NCBI RefSeq assembly: GCF_000306965.1 | Contig: NZ_JH976434.1 | Coordinates: forward strand, 332,489 to 386,336 | Source: Amphibacillus jilinensis Y1 | Lineage (GTDB): Bacteria; Bacillota; Bacilli; Bacillales; Amphibacillaceae | Length of the DNA stretch: 53,848 nucleotides | Direction of reading: 5' to 3' | Part shown: positions 17,154 to 26,273 of the stretch, piece after piece | Numbering within the stretch: the stretch's first letter is position 1 | How the letters are laid out: every line of letters begins with the position of its first letter | Program-made: the position numbers and the translations under genes | Notes under the pieces: generated by a model | Database searches by the model: none | What the model was told of the DNA's origin: nothing | What the model saw: only the letters and a program-made list of their open reading frames with translations

Positions 17154-17981
17154 TTAGCGTAGTAATTGTAAAACAGACTGTGGTTGTTGCATAGCTTGGG
17201 CTAACATCATCTGTGAAGCTTGATTAAGAATATGATGTCGCATAAAGTACATCATTTCTTTTGCGATATCAACATCACGAATTCTTGACTCCGCTGCCGT
17301 TAAATGCTCAGCAGAAGTGCTTAAACTTTGAATCGTATGATGTAGCCGATTTTCTTTAGCTCCTAACATTGACCGCTCACGAGAAATTTGCTGAATAGCT
17401 GCATCAAAACGACCGATCGCTACACTTGCATCTGCCTCTGTCATTAATGTCAATGGTTGGCCATTATCAATGATATTAAGCGATTCGGCCCCCATATCAG
17501 CGATTGATAGCGTAAAAGACTGTCCAGCGTTTGCACCAATTTGAAATCGCCGATCTTGATAGCTACCATCTAGTAAGTTGATTTTATTAAATTGTGTTCG
17601 GGTAGAAATATCGGTTAATTCTTCTGTAAGCTGATTGATCTCATCCTGCATCGCTTGTCTATCCTTTTCATCATATACACCATTAGCAGCTTGAACAGAA
17701 AGTTCCCTCATCCGTTGCAAAATCGCATGTGATTCGTTTAGAGCGCCTTCAGCTGTTTGAATTAACGATATACCGTCTTGAACATTAACGATCGCCCTAT
17801 TCAATCCCCGAATTTGACCACGCATTTTCTCAGATATCGCCAAACCAGCTGCATCGTCAGCAGCACGGTTAATTCTTAAACCAGAAGCTAAACGTTCAAT
17901 CGACAGATGTAACGCTGAATAATTTCTTGATAAAGACCGATAAGCGAGCATTGCACTTCCATTATAAAGTATACGCAACAT
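17154..17981 (-). CDS. Second (minor) flagellin
   Basis: About 275 residues, a compact flagellin. The conserved N-terminal D0/D1 helix (LASGLRINRAADDAAGLAIS, then GISLIQTAEGAL) and C-terminal helix (SRIRDVDIAKEMMYFM, then ASQMMLAQA) are both complete. The extreme N-terminus MLRILYNGSAMLAYRSLSRN departs from the usual MRINHNIAALN of the major protein at 27000. The start at 17981 has GGAGGTG in front; an upstream in-frame ATG does not. It marks the far end of the glycosylation island and has its own promoter, so it is probably a minor filament subunit or an expression variant. Confidence 0.85.
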   Translation of the reverse strand: MLRILYNGSAMLAYRSLSRNYSALHLSIERLASGLRINRAADDAAGLAISEKMRGQIRGLNRAIVNVQDGISLIQTAEGALNESHAILQRMRELSVQAANGVYDEKDRQAMQDEINQLTEELTDISTRTQFNKINLLDGSYQDRRFQIGANAGQSFTLSIADMGAESLNIIDNGQPLTLMTEADASVAIGRFDAAIQQISRERSMLGAKENRLHHTIQSLSTSAEHLTAAESRIRDVDIAKEMMYFMRHHILNQASQMMLAQAMQQPQSVLQLLR

Positions 17982-18031
17982 TCCCACCTCCAATGATAGT
18001 AAAAACTTTACATTCACATGAGTATAAAAGG

Positions 18032-18061
18032 ATTATAGCACCATATCAAGGCGTTTGTCAC
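18032..18061 (-). promoter_or_regulatory. Sigma-A-like promoter of the minor flagellin gene
   Basis: GTGACA, an 18-base spacer and a perfect TATAAT on the minus strand. No sigma-D consensus is seen here, unlike hag and flgM. Confidence 0.45.
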
Positions 18062-18146
18062 GATTTATTTTATTGTAATTCACAAAATATTGCATGGTGA
18101 ATGGTGAGCAAACAAAGCAAGTATTGAATGATAGAAATTGACCTCA

Positions 18147-18182
18147 AATAACCCCAGACCTGTAATAGATCCGGGGTTAATT
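18147..18182 (-). terminator. Terminator after the yjfB-type gene
   Basis: TTAACCCC pairs with GGGGTTAT, with a partly paired interior, followed by TTTG on the minus strand. The U-run is short, so it may be leaky. Confidence 0.5.
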
Positions 18183-18216
18183 AAACAAAGGTCATTTTCG
18201 ATCACATTGATATCCT

Positions 18217-18393
18217 TTAAGCCTGCATATCAATAGATTGTCCTAAGTATGGATGTGTTGATTTTTCCATCATTTCAATCAGCCCGTCACCTTGCATTTC
18301 GGCTTGATCCATTGTCTTACTCATTACACTTAGCGAAACTTGTTGTTGAACATTCGCTTGGCTCATTGCTGTTGATAACCTTGCAATATCCAT
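18217..18393 (-). CDS. yjfB: YjfB-type putative motility protein
   Basis: A 58-residue protein beginning MDIARLSTAMSQANVQQQVS and ending with DMQA. It has GAGGTG eight bases before its ATG. This matches the YjfB family of small putative motility proteins in Bacillaceae: a short amphipathic helix (LSTAMSQANVQQQVSLSVM) followed by a tail. The role is unknown; in B. subtilis the gene is part of the sigma-D regulon as far as I recall. It lies between the pse genes and the minor flagellin, which supports a motility link. Confidence 0.75.
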   Translation of the reverse strand: MDIARLSTAMSQANVQQQVSLSVMSKTMDQAEMQGDGLIEMMEKSTHPYLGQSIDMQA

Positions 18394-18552
18394 CTCTTGT
18401 TCACCTCACTTGTTGGTTTGACGTGTTGTAAAAAGTGTAACATACTCAGTTCATTCTGACGATTGGGTAAAAGGAACTTAATCGCTCATAATAAGATAAA
18501 TTTTTCACTCTAACCTTTATTAAATCAACATCGACTAGAGAAATAAATTCTG

Positions 18553-19596
18553 TTATTCAACCATTCCCCAGGTCAGTGGCGAGCCACGTTTTACAGATTT
18601 ACTCGCTTTAGCACCTATAACATTCTTTAAATATTTTGGAGGTAGGCCGTATCCGGGCCTTATCGACCTGACATTTTTTTCAGTGAAAATTTCCCCAGCT
18701 CTTACATCTTCCACAATAAATAAAGACCTTCCTAAAATTCTATTGTTTTTTTTATTTTGATCAAGGGTGTAATTTACTTGACCAATTGCTTTTTCTGCAT
18801 CTCTGACAGCCTTTACCATTGCCTCGAATTCTGAAGGATCCAGTGAAAAACTCGCATCTGGCCCCCCTATACTTTTATTGAGGATAAAATGTTTTTCAAT
18901 AACTTTAACACCAAATGCTACAGAAATAACAGGAACCGTTATTCCTAGCGTATGGTCAGATAACCCTACCTCCACTCCAAAAGTTTCTTTCATATTAGGA
19001 ATAGTTTTAAGATTTGCATCACTTATTTCAGCAGGGTAAGCAGATGTACACTTTAGTAAAATAATTTGATCATTTCCCATTCTTCTACATGCTAATATCG
19101 CTTCTTCAATGTCAGATAATGCTGCAACCCCTGTTGAAATAATAATTGGCTTACCTTTTGAAGCAATATATTCTATCAAGGGAACATCCATTATTTCAAA
19201 AGAAGCTACTTTATATAAAGGTACATTTAATTCTTCTAAAAAATCTACAGCAGTTCTATCAAAAGGGCTAGAAAACAAAGTAATATCTAATTCTTCAGCA
19301 TAGTTCATTAACTCTTTATGCCATTCCCACGGTGTATAAGCTTCACTGTATAAGTCATAGAGAGTTCTACCATCCCATATAGTACCACTATCTAATTGAA
19401 AGTATTTATTGTCACAGTTTATGGTAATCGTATCTGGGGTATAGGTTTGTATTTTTATAGCATCCGCACCAGATCCTTTAGCAGCCTTAATTGTTTCTTT
19501 AGCAATGTTTATATCATGACCATGATTAGCTGATAATTCAGCAATAATAAAAGCTTCGGTTCTATTTGAAAACAAATTAGAACAACTTTCAGTCAT
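18553..19596 (-). CDS. pseI: Pseudaminic acid synthase (NeuB family)
   Basis: About 347 residues. It condenses the free 2,4-diamino-2,4,6-trideoxy sugar with phosphoenolpyruvate to the nine-carbon acid. The TIM-barrel part shows FIIAELSANHGHD, IKIQTYTPDTIT, KVASFEIMDVPLI, CTSAYPA, VGLSDHTLG and EKHFILNKSIGGPDASFSLD. A C-terminal SAF (antifreeze-like) domain follows (RSLFIVEDVRAGEIFTEKNV). The ELSANHG and GPDASFSL variants are those of PseI rather than NeuB/LegI. ATG at 19596 follows AAAGGTG; an upstream GTG is less likely. It is the last gene of the island operon. Confidence 0.88.
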   Translation of the reverse strand: MTESCSNLFSNRTEAFIIAELSANHGHDINIAKETIKAAKGSGADAIKIQTYTPDTITINCDNKYFQLDSGTIWDGRTLYDLYSEAYTPWEWHKELMNYAEELDITLFSSPFDRTAVDFLEELNVPLYKVASFEIMDVPLIEYIASKGKPIIISTGVAALSDIEEAILACRRMGNDQIILLKCTSAYPAEISDANLKTIPNMKETFGVEVGLSDHTLGITVPVISVAFGVKVIEKHFILNKSIGGPDASFSLDPSEFEAMVKAVRDAEKAIGQVNYTLDQNKKNNRILGRSLFIVEDVRAGEIFTEKNVRSIRPGYGLPPKYLKNVIGAKASKSVKRGSPLTWGMVE

Positions 19597-19611
19597 ACAT
19601 ATCACCTTTTC

Positions 19612-20457
19612 TTAATTTATAATTCTATATTGAACGATCTTCAATAGTTGATCTTTACATTTAACATATAAATTATCTTGTTTAAACTTAATAACGCCCA
19701 CTTCTACATCTAGTGTATGTTTATTTGCAATCATTACTTTATTAATAATTATTTTTCTACCATCAACTAAATAATAATACGCTCCCGGATACGGTTCTGC
19801 TAACGCTCTTACAAAATTAATAACTTCTAATGCGTACTTATTAAAATCTACATACCCCATATCAGGAGTTCTTTTACCATAATAACTGGCTACATTATGA
19901 TCTTGTTTGCTCAATTTAATATTCTTACGTAAGATATCAATGGATTCAATTAATAGTTTTGGGTAGTATTTTTCAAATTTGCATAATAGGCTATAACCGG
20001 TGTCTTCCTTTTCTATATTAATTCTTTTTTGTTTGATTATATTTCCTGTATCAACAAACTTATCTATTAGATGTGATGTAATTCCCGTAACATCCTCACC
20101 ATTTATGATACTCCAAACATGTGGCGTTCTGCCACGATATTTTGGTAACAATGAACCATGTATATTAAATGCATATTCAGGTATTTCAAATATCTCATGA
20201 GGAATTATATAGCGATAATTAACACTAATTAGGTACTTAGGTTCTATATTTTGAATGATATCCCTTATCTCATGCAAATTTTCTCGTGCATCTTTATATG
20301 TAAATCTTATATTGTTTTTTTTTGCAAAGTAGTCTACACCGCCAGCTTCATCGCTCTTATGAGTTAAAATGTACTCAACTTTGAAATTTTTTTCTTTCAG
20401 CACATTAAGACAATTTTCTCCTATCCTTCCAAAACCACAAAATATTATCTTTTCCAT
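19612..20457 (-). CDS. Formyltransferase-family sugar N-formylase (in the place of PseH)
   Basis: About 281 residues, of the methionyl-tRNA/sugar N-formyltransferase fold. The catalytic triad is complete at Asn98, His100 and Asp136 (FNIHGSLLPKYRG, then HLIDKFVDTGNI), with the standard 38-residue His-to-Asp offset plus two. The C-terminal 100 residues are the usual beta-domain extension. It should transfer formyl from N10-formyl-tetrahydrofolate to an amino group. Within the pse operon the natural target is the 4-amino group made by PseC, the group that PseH acetylates in other bacteria. That substrate is inference. ATG at 20457 is favoured (AGGAAG in front); GTG at 20466 would overlap pseG. 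Confidence 0.82.
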   Translation of the reverse strand: MEKIIFCGFGRIGENCLNVLKEKNFKVEYILTHKSDEAGGVDYFAKKNNIRFTYKDARENLHEIRDIIQNIEPKYLISVNYRYIIPHEIFEIPEYAFNIHGSLLPKYRGRTPHVWSIINGEDVTGITSHLIDKFVDTGNIIKQKRINIEKEDTGYSLLCKFEKYYPKLLIESIDILRKNIKLSKQDHNVASYYGKRTPDMGYVDFNKYALEVINFVRALAEPYPGAYYYLVDGRKIIINKVMIANKHTLDVEVGVIKFKQDNLYVKCKDQLLKIVQYRIIN

Positions 20458-20462
20458 TGCAC

Positions 20463-21458
20463 TCACTTCCTAATATTTATAAGATCATTAATGATCCTTT
20501 TTCTTCCGATTTTATCCACCGTGTTGAAAATCAACTCTCTCACTTCTTTCCTATTGTAAAACGACAAAAGAGTTGTAAACTTTTCACTTAACATCTCTAA
20601 GAAATCATCAGAAGCATAATCAAGAGTAAATTTCAGTAGATTATATTTTGCTAAACCATCAATATTGTTACTCTGGTTATCACTTACTTTTATAGCGATA
20701 AAAGGTGTATTGATAGCCAATAATTCGTAAACGGTCTGACCAGCTGCAGTAATAGCAAAGTCAGCTTCAAGCATTAAATCGCGCATCAATTCTCCATTAA
20801 TATCTTTGTATAATTTTACATTATCTAAAGACTCAGATGCTTCATGAATCATTTTTAAATTTTTATATGAGGTAGTAGTTATTATACTAAAGATAATATT
20901 TGGATAGCTTATACATATATGCTTCAATATTTTCGGTGTTAAGTTCCTTATATCAGATCCTCCCATTGTCACTAAGACATGACTGACCGTTTTTTTTATT
21001 TGTTTAGTATGATCCTTAATAAAAGGCGCTCGAAGTATGATATATTTCTGACCTAGAAGATATGTGTTTTTTGTATTATTTAAATAATTTATATTATCGG
21101 TATTTAGAGAAGGATTAACCACTATCCCCCTTGGATAATTCAATCTGCCTATATCATCAATAAACAACGTTTGTTTAGCATTGTATGAAATAACTTCACA
21201 TATTTCCTGATCGGCTAAATAGGAATCCACAATACAATAATCTTCATTATTTATCGTTTCATTGATAAAAGATTTAGACAACCAATTTATGTTTGTATAA
21301 TCTATATTATCCATGAGTTTTGCGTTATCGAGGTGTCCATTAATAATAAAATCTACTTCAAATCCTCTATCCCTGATTTCTTCATATAAAGACAGACACC
21401 TCGAAATATGACCATATCCTATCGTACTACCACCTTCAGTGAAAATTTTAACTTTCAT
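20463..21458 (-). CDS. pseG: UDP-sugar hydrolase of pseudaminic acid synthesis (PseG/SpsG type)
   Basis: A 331-residue GT-B-fold nucleotidase. It removes UDP from the UDP-2,4-diacyl-trideoxy-altrose intermediate and gives the free sugar for PseI. It has the GYGHISRC segment with the catalytic histidine at the N-terminus, LVTMGGSD at the domain junction and ITAAGQTVYELLAINTPFI in the nucleotide-binding half. It lies between pseF and the formyltransferase gene with short gaps. The B. subtilis homologue is the spore coat gene spsG, but the flagellar context favours PseG. Confidence 0.85.
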   Translation of the reverse strand: MKVKIFTEGGSTIGYGHISRCLSLYEEIRDRGFEVDFIINGHLDNAKLMDNIDYTNINWLSKSFINETINNEDYCIVDSYLADQEICEVISYNAKQTLFIDDIGRLNYPRGIVVNPSLNTDNINYLNNTKNTYLLGQKYIILRAPFIKDHTKQIKKTVSHVLVTMGGSDIRNLTPKILKHICISYPNIIFSIITTTSYKNLKMIHEASESLDNVKLYKDINGELMRDLMLEADFAITAAGQTVYELLAINTPFIAIKVSDNQSNNIDGLAKYNLLKFTLDYASDDFLEMLSEKFTTLLSFYNRKEVRELIFNTVDKIGRKRIINDLINIRK

Positions 21459-21468
21459 ATCAGCAACC

Positions 21469-22203
21469 CTACCTCATTTTTTTCTGTTCAACATGTTGAT
21501 TAATTTTATATAATGAATGATCGTTATTAAAAAGCTCAATTATATCGCTCATGTAAAAATCATGCTGACCTTGATAAAGTCTTTGATAAATTTTATTAAT
21601 TAAAGAAAAATCTTCTTTAGTGTCTAAAGTCCATCTATGATGCGAAAAATCAACATCATTCTTATAATAAAATACTTTGTCGCTATTTTCATAAATATAT
21701 GGCGTTACATGTTCACGTTGATAGGCTTCTTTTGCTTCCATGTGTGATTTTTTTAATGCTTCATACGAAAAAATTTCAACATCTAAACCTCTAGGATATG
21801 TTCTTTGAGAAGTATCTGATCCTGCATTTGAAACAATTTCGTAGTCCTTATTCAAATAAAACTCTATCATTTTATCTAATATTTTAGGATCAATTAATGG
21901 GCAATCCGATGTAACCCTAACAACTACGTCAATATGATTTTCCTCAGCTGCATAATAATAACGGCTAAGCACATCGAACTCATTGCCACGAAATACGCTA
22001 ACACCACACTTAAGTGATAGTTTTTCTATGCAATTATCCTTTTCATCTGAAGTAGTTGCAATGATAATTTTATCAACATACTTAGATTGTTTCACGCGTG
22101 TAATTACATGATCCAGAATAGGTTTATCTTCCACTTCTTTCATTACTTTTCCGGGTAACCGTGCTGAACCCATTCTAGCTTGTATTATGACACCTATTTT
22201 CAT
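21469..22203 (-). CDS. pseF: CMP-pseudaminic acid synthetase, SpsF-type cytidylyltransferase
   Basis: A 244-residue nucleotidyltransferase with GVIIQARMGSARLPGKVM, the CTP-binding loop, then VVRVTSDCPLIDP and YPRGLDVEIFSYEAL. It should activate the nine-carbon sugar acid with CTP so that Maf can use it. It belongs to the SpsF branch (as in B. subtilis spore coat synthesis) and not to the classical PseF/NeuA branch of Campylobacter, so the gene symbol follows pathway position. Ten bases separate it from pseC. Confidence 0.8.
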   Translation of the reverse strand: MKIGVIIQARMGSARLPGKVMKEVEDKPILDHVITRVKQSKYVDKIIIATTSDEKDNCIEKLSLKCGVSVFRGNEFDVLSRYYYAAEENHIDVVVRVTSDCPLIDPKILDKMIEFYLNKDYEIVSNAGSDTSQRTYPRGLDVEIFSYEALKKSHMEAKEAYQREHVTPYIYENSDKVFYYKNDVDFSHHRWTLDTKEDFSLINKIYQRLYQGQHDFYMSDIIELFNNDHSLYKINQHVEQKKMR

Positions 22204-22212
22204 CTTATTACC

Positions 22213-23388
22213 CTACTTTCGATACCTATTTAAAGCTCGATACAAAGCTTGAATAACATCATTAACATCTGATTCGGTCATTTTAGGAAAAAGAGGAAGT
22301 GTGATTATATTTTCATATAATTCTTCTGCCTTTGGACACAGACCACGTTTATAACCTAATTCCTGATAATAACTTAAGTAATAGACTGGTATATAATGAA
22401 CATTAACACCGATATTCTCTTTGATTAGCCTTTCAAATAATTCTTTTCTATTAACAGCTAATTTGCTTTTATTTAACTTAATAATATACAAATGCCAACT
22501 TGAGGATGTTTCATTTAATTGATGAGGAGTAATGACTTCATCAAGATTTTTGAACGCATTATTATAAAGCGAAACAAATTTTTTCCTTAAGTTAACAAAC
22601 TTATCAACTTTCTTTAGTTGACTTTTTCCTAGTGCTGCCTGTATATCCGTCATTCTATAATTATATCCAAGAAATTGCATATCATAATACCATGGCCCAT
22701 CATCATCGATTAATTTATTTCTATTTCTTGTAATACCATGAGATCTAAACTGAATTAAAGCCTCATAATATCTCCTATTATTGGTGGTTATTATACCTCC
22801 TTCACCAGTTGTTATATGTTTGACCGGGTGAAAACTAAACATCGTCATATCGCTTATTGAACCGACTTTTCTGTTCTTATAAGTTGCACCTATAGCGTGA
22901 GCAGCATCCTCTATCACAACTAAATTGTATTTTTTAGCTATATCTAAAATTTCATCTAAATTAGCTGGTTGGCCTGTAAAGTCTACAGGTATGATTGCTT
23001 TTGTTTTAGAGGTAATCTTTTTTTTGATCTCATTGGGATCAATATTATATGTTTGATTATTAATATCAGCAAAAATGGGTTTCCCACCTTGATATAATAT
23101 ACAATTTGCACTTGCTGCAAACGTCATTGGTGTGGTTATTACCTCATCCCCTTTTTCAATTCCTGCTGCGAAACATGCCCCGTGTAAAGCGGCAGTACCG
23201 TTTGAAAAAGCAACCGCATATTTTGCATCTACATTTGAAGCAAAAGCTTGCTCGAATTCTGTAACTACTGGTCCTGTGGTTAGGTAATCACTTTGTAATA
23301 CTTTAATGACTTCATTAACATCAGCTTCATCTACCCATTGCCGACCATATGGTAAATATTCTGCCCTTATTCTTTGATTTTTGGCCAT
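22213..23388 (-). CDS. pseC: UDP-4-amino-sugar aminotransferase PseC
   Basis: A 391-residue DegT/DnrJ/EryC1-family PLP enzyme. It aminates the 4-keto product of PseB with glutamate as donor. The PLP lysine is K190 in SFHPVKHITTGEGG. Other landmarks are VAFSNGTAALHGA, TTPMTFAASANCILYQGGKP and VIEDAAHAIGATY. The TPMTFAASANC form is typical of PseC. It follows pseB directly, as in most known pse clusters. Confidence 0.9.
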   Translation of the reverse strand: MAKNQRIRAEYLPYGRQWVDEADVNEVIKVLQSDYLTTGPVVTEFEQAFASNVDAKYAVAFSNGTAALHGACFAAGIEKGDEVITTPMTFAASANCILYQGGKPIFADINNQTYNIDPNEIKKKITSKTKAIIPVDFTGQPANLDEILDIAKKYNLVVIEDAAHAIGATYKNRKVGSISDMTMFSFHPVKHITTGEGGIITTNNRRYYEALIQFRSHGITRNRNKLIDDDGPWYYDMQFLGYNYRMTDIQAALGKSQLKKVDKFVNLRKKFVSLYNNAFKNLDEVITPHQLNETSSSWHLYIIKLNKSKLAVNRKELFERLIKENIGVNVHYIPVYYLSYYQELGYKRGLCPKAEELYENIITLPLFPKMTESDVNDVIQALYRALNRYRK

Positions 23389-23410
23389 TAAATTACTCCA
23401 ATCAAATAGT

Positions 23411-24379
23411 CTATTCTTTTATGAATTGTTTCAATTGCTCAACAGATAACCAATCATCATTTAGATCACTACTGTATTTAAAATTATCATTTAAAAAAAT
23501 GTTTTTTTCACTAGCTCTGTCACTCCACCACGGAAATTCTGGTTGAATGACATAGTAAGTTCCAAAATCAACTGTATGTCTAGCATCATCTTCAGTAATC
23601 ATAACTTCATGTAACTTTTCCCCTGGTCTTATCCCTATAAAATCAAGTTGACAGTCTGGGGCAACAGCTCTAGCCAAATCCGTTACTTTCATACTTGGTA
23701 TTTTAGGCACAAATATTTCACCACCGATCATTCTGTCAAAGCTATTAATAACGAATTGAACGCCTTGGTCTAATGTAATCCAAAACCTTGTCATTCTCTC
23801 GTCGGTAATTGGTATTCGGCCAGTATGTTGAATTTTTTTAAAAAATGGAACGACACTGCCTCTACTACCAACTACATTTCCATACCTTACAACAGCAAAT
23901 CGTGTGCCTTTATCACCAGCATAAGAATTTCCTGCTACAAATAGTTTATCTGATGCTAATTTCGTTGCCCCATATAAATTTATCGGTGCTGCCGCTTTAT
24001 CAGTACTTAATGCGATTACTTTATTAACCCCTTTGTCAATAGCTGCTTCAATAATATTCTGCGCACCATTAATATTCGTTTTTACTGCTTCAAACGGATT
24101 ATACTCACAGGCATCCACATGTTTCATTGCAGCAGCATGGACAACATAATCAATGCCTTCAAATGCTCTATATAGTCTATCTTTATCTCTAACGTCACCA
24201 ATAAAATACCGTAACCTATTATCACTAAATTCTTGCTTCATCTCATACTGCTTCAATTCATCTCTACTAAAGACGACAACCTTTTTCACCTGACTGGTTA
24301 GAATATTTTTAATAAATTTCTTCCCAAAAGAACCTGTGCCACCTGTTACTAATATATTTTTGTTGTTCAAAAAGTTCAT
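23411..24379 (-). CDS. pseB: UDP-GlcNAc 4,6-dehydratase (5-inverting) PseB
   Basis: A 322-residue short-chain dehydrogenase/reductase. It converts UDP-GlcNAc to the 4-keto-6-deoxy-altrose form, the first step to pseudaminic acid. NADP is bound by VTGGTGSFGKKF. Catalytic residues D127, K128 and Y136 stand in STDKAAAPINLYGATK, spaced as in Helicobacter FlaA1. AGGGAG precedes the ATG. The gene lies 11 bases after maf, so transferase and donor synthesis are made together. Confidence 0.93.
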   Translation of the reverse strand: MNFLNNKNILVTGGTGSFGKKFIKNILTSQVKKVVVFSRDELKQYEMKQEFSDNRLRYFIGDVRDKDRLYRAFEGIDYVVHAAAMKHVDACEYNPFEAVKTNINGAQNIIEAAIDKGVNKVIALSTDKAAAPINLYGATKLASDKLFVAGNSYAGDKGTRFAVVRYGNVVGSRGSVVPFFKKIQHTGRIPITDERMTRFWITLDQGVQFVINSFDRMIGGEIFVPKIPSMKVTDLARAVAPDCQLDFIGIRPGEKLHEVMITEDDARHTVDFGTYYVIQPEFPWWSDRASEKNIFLNDNFKYSSDLNDDWLSVEQLKQFIKE

Positions 24380-24389
24380 CTTTATCTCC

Positions 24390-26273
24390 CTATTCTAGAT
24401 CTAGTTCAGCGATCCAATTTTTTAGCTCTTCATATGCAGGTAATAAAACATTTAATGTTAGTTCTATCTCCTGTAAGAATCTATTCATAGCATCAACTAT
24501 AGTCTCTGTCTTCTTGAGAATATCTTTCTCAAATTTCACTTCTTTAATCTTAGTAATTGTTATCTTTAAAACAACATGAATAGCTGGCACAATAAAAACC
24601 TGGTAAAATTGATTTTTAATTACATGATTAATTTTTTTGTCATATTTAACAAGCAAGTTATTAATTTCTTTTTCGTATGCGATATTATTTTTTTCACTTA
24701 ATACCTTAATAATTTTTTTTAATTCATAAAATGTATTGATGAATTCATGAAAACTTAATTCCATACTGTTTTGCTGAGTAATTATCGCAGCATAGTTCTT
24801 GTCAATAGTTGAATAATTTTTATACCATCCCGATTCTACAACTGGTTGATTTAGCTTATCCTCTACTACAGTTTTCAACGGTTGGTAGGTCGTTCCTTTA
24901 ATAGCCGCTCCGCCATTTGTAGTATTAATAATTGTTTCATTGTTACTTGACGAAATCACTTTTTCCATTGTCCTTTTCATCCTAAGAAAACTTTCGTTAG
25001 TTAACACCTTTTCTCCATGTACATCTGTTGTTTCAACTGCAAAATTAAGCTCTTTTTCTGAAAGACTTGTTGTCCTCTTTTCATATTGAATACCTTCTGC
25101 ATAAAATTTATTATGCTTAAATGCAAAATTTTGACCAACTAAGATAATTGGACCTGTTTGAAGTTTTAAAAGCAACTGCAACGTTATTACAGCAATTGAA
25201 GGTGCATCGAATATTATGTCTTCTTGTCTCATATGTTCAATAAGATAATACGGGCTAATATGGTCTTGACTTGTAAGCATGTGCAATTTCGGTCCTTGGT
25301 AATGCTTAAGTGTTTCATAACCAACACTTGTCCCAAATATCATGGGAATCGTCTTGATATCATTTTCGATCAAGTCACTAAATACTTGATCATTGTGTCC
25401 TTGTGGATCATAGGTACATACCGCATCAGGGTAAATATTGTTTTTAAGTAGTGTTTTATTAGCAGATCCTACTGAAAAGATATAAGCAAGCTTGTTTTCT
25501 TTAATATAGTGAAGATTCTTAATTTCTTCATTCAGTGAAGGACCGGCTGATACTATTACTACCGGCTTATCTTTAAAATGCGCTCTCATCTGGTTAGATA
25601 ATATATTTGGTGTTTTAATCGTTTGAGCGAGGTTCATAATACTATTTAAAGTCCATCGTTTCCCAAAAGCCGTGTTTGTGCGCAAACTTACTCGTGTTTT
25701 TTTAGTACTATTTTTAAAAGTAGTTAAGAATTGACTGTGCTTCTCCTCGAAAATCCGCTGATAACTAGGTAAAGCTACTAGAAGGACTCTTTTGTTTATC
25801 ACTCCTATAAAAGCACTAATAAAACTATCTCTATCAGCTTCAGATTGCTCGATATGTATATGTTTAATTTTATGAATCGGTAGCTCTTCTATTTTCTTTA
25901 TGTCAAAGAAACAGTTAGCAATGCTATGATCTGGTTCATAAATAGAAACTGTTAGTTTAGGAAACTTTTGCATAAACGCACTAATATGATAACCTAATCC
26001 CATTCCATAAAATAAAACATGATCATATTTTTCGATATCAGCCTCATACTGCTTAATAAATTGCTCAGCTTCTTTCACAGGATCATATTTACTATGTAAA
26101 TAGACATCACTTGTTTTGTTAGTTAACTGAAGAGTAGGTAAACCTGATTTGGTTTCAACTTTTTTTATAGAAAATGGTGAAGTTTCATTTTCTTTTTCTA
26201 ACAAATAACTTCTAAGATCCGGATAATGTTTTTTTAAATATAAAATATTATCAATTAACATCTTTTCTTTCAC
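24390..26273 (-). CDS. maf: Maf (motility accessory factor) flagellin glycosyltransferase
   Basis: A 627-residue protein of the Maf/DUF115 family, which transfers nonulosonic acids such as pseudaminic acid onto Ser/Thr of flagellin. The central domain (residues about 200-390) shows FKDKPVVIVSAGPSLNEEI, FSVGSANKTLLKNNIYPDA and VCTYDPQGHND; the N-terminal part has VLFYGMGLGYHISAF. The C-terminal 130 residues are helical. It is the second gene of the island; its start overlaps the gene before it by 23 bases. With pseB-I it makes a complete synthesis-and-transfer set for a flagellin sugar. Confidence 0.9.
   Translation of the reverse strand: MKEKMLIDNILYLKKHYPDLRSYLLEKENETSPFSIKKVETKSGLPTLQLTNKTSDVYLHSKYDPVKEAEQFIKQYEADIEKYDHVLFYGMGLGYHISAFMQKFPKLTVSIYEPDHSIANCFFDIKKIEELPIHKIKHIHIEQSEADRDSFISAFIGVINKRVLLVALPSYQRIFEEKHSQFLTTFKNSTKKTRVSLRTNTAFGKRWTLNSIMNLAQTIKTPNILSNQMRAHFKDKPVVIVSAGPSLNEEIKNLHYIKENKLAYIFSVGSANKTLLKNNIYPDAVCTYDPQGHNDQVFSDLIENDIKTIPMIFGTSVGYETLKHYQGPKLHMLTSQDHISPYYLIEHMRQEDIIFDAPSIAVITLQLLLKLQTGPIILVGQNFAFKHNKFYAEGIQYEKRTTSLSEKELNFAVETTDVHGEKVLTNESFLRMKRTMEKVISSSNNETIINTTNGGAAIKGTTYQPLKTVVEDKLNQPVVESGWYKNYSTIDKNYAAIITQQNSMELSFHEFINTFYELKKIIKVLSEKNNIAYEKEINNLLVKYDKKINHVIKNQFYQVFIVPAIHVVLKITITKIKEVKFEKDILKKTETIVDAMNRFLQEIELTLNVLLPAYEELKNWIAELDLE

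Noticed and set aside
18553-24379. Legionaminic or sialic acid synthesis instead of pseudaminic acid
   Set aside because: The D127-K128-Y136 arrangement of the dehydratase and the PseC/PseI sequence forms fit the altro-configured (Pse) path, and no NeuC- or LegB-like gene is present.
21469-24379. Spore-coat polysaccharide (sps) operon
   Set aside because: SpsF/SpsG-like homologues occur there too, but this operon has pseB, pseC and maf and sits beside hag.
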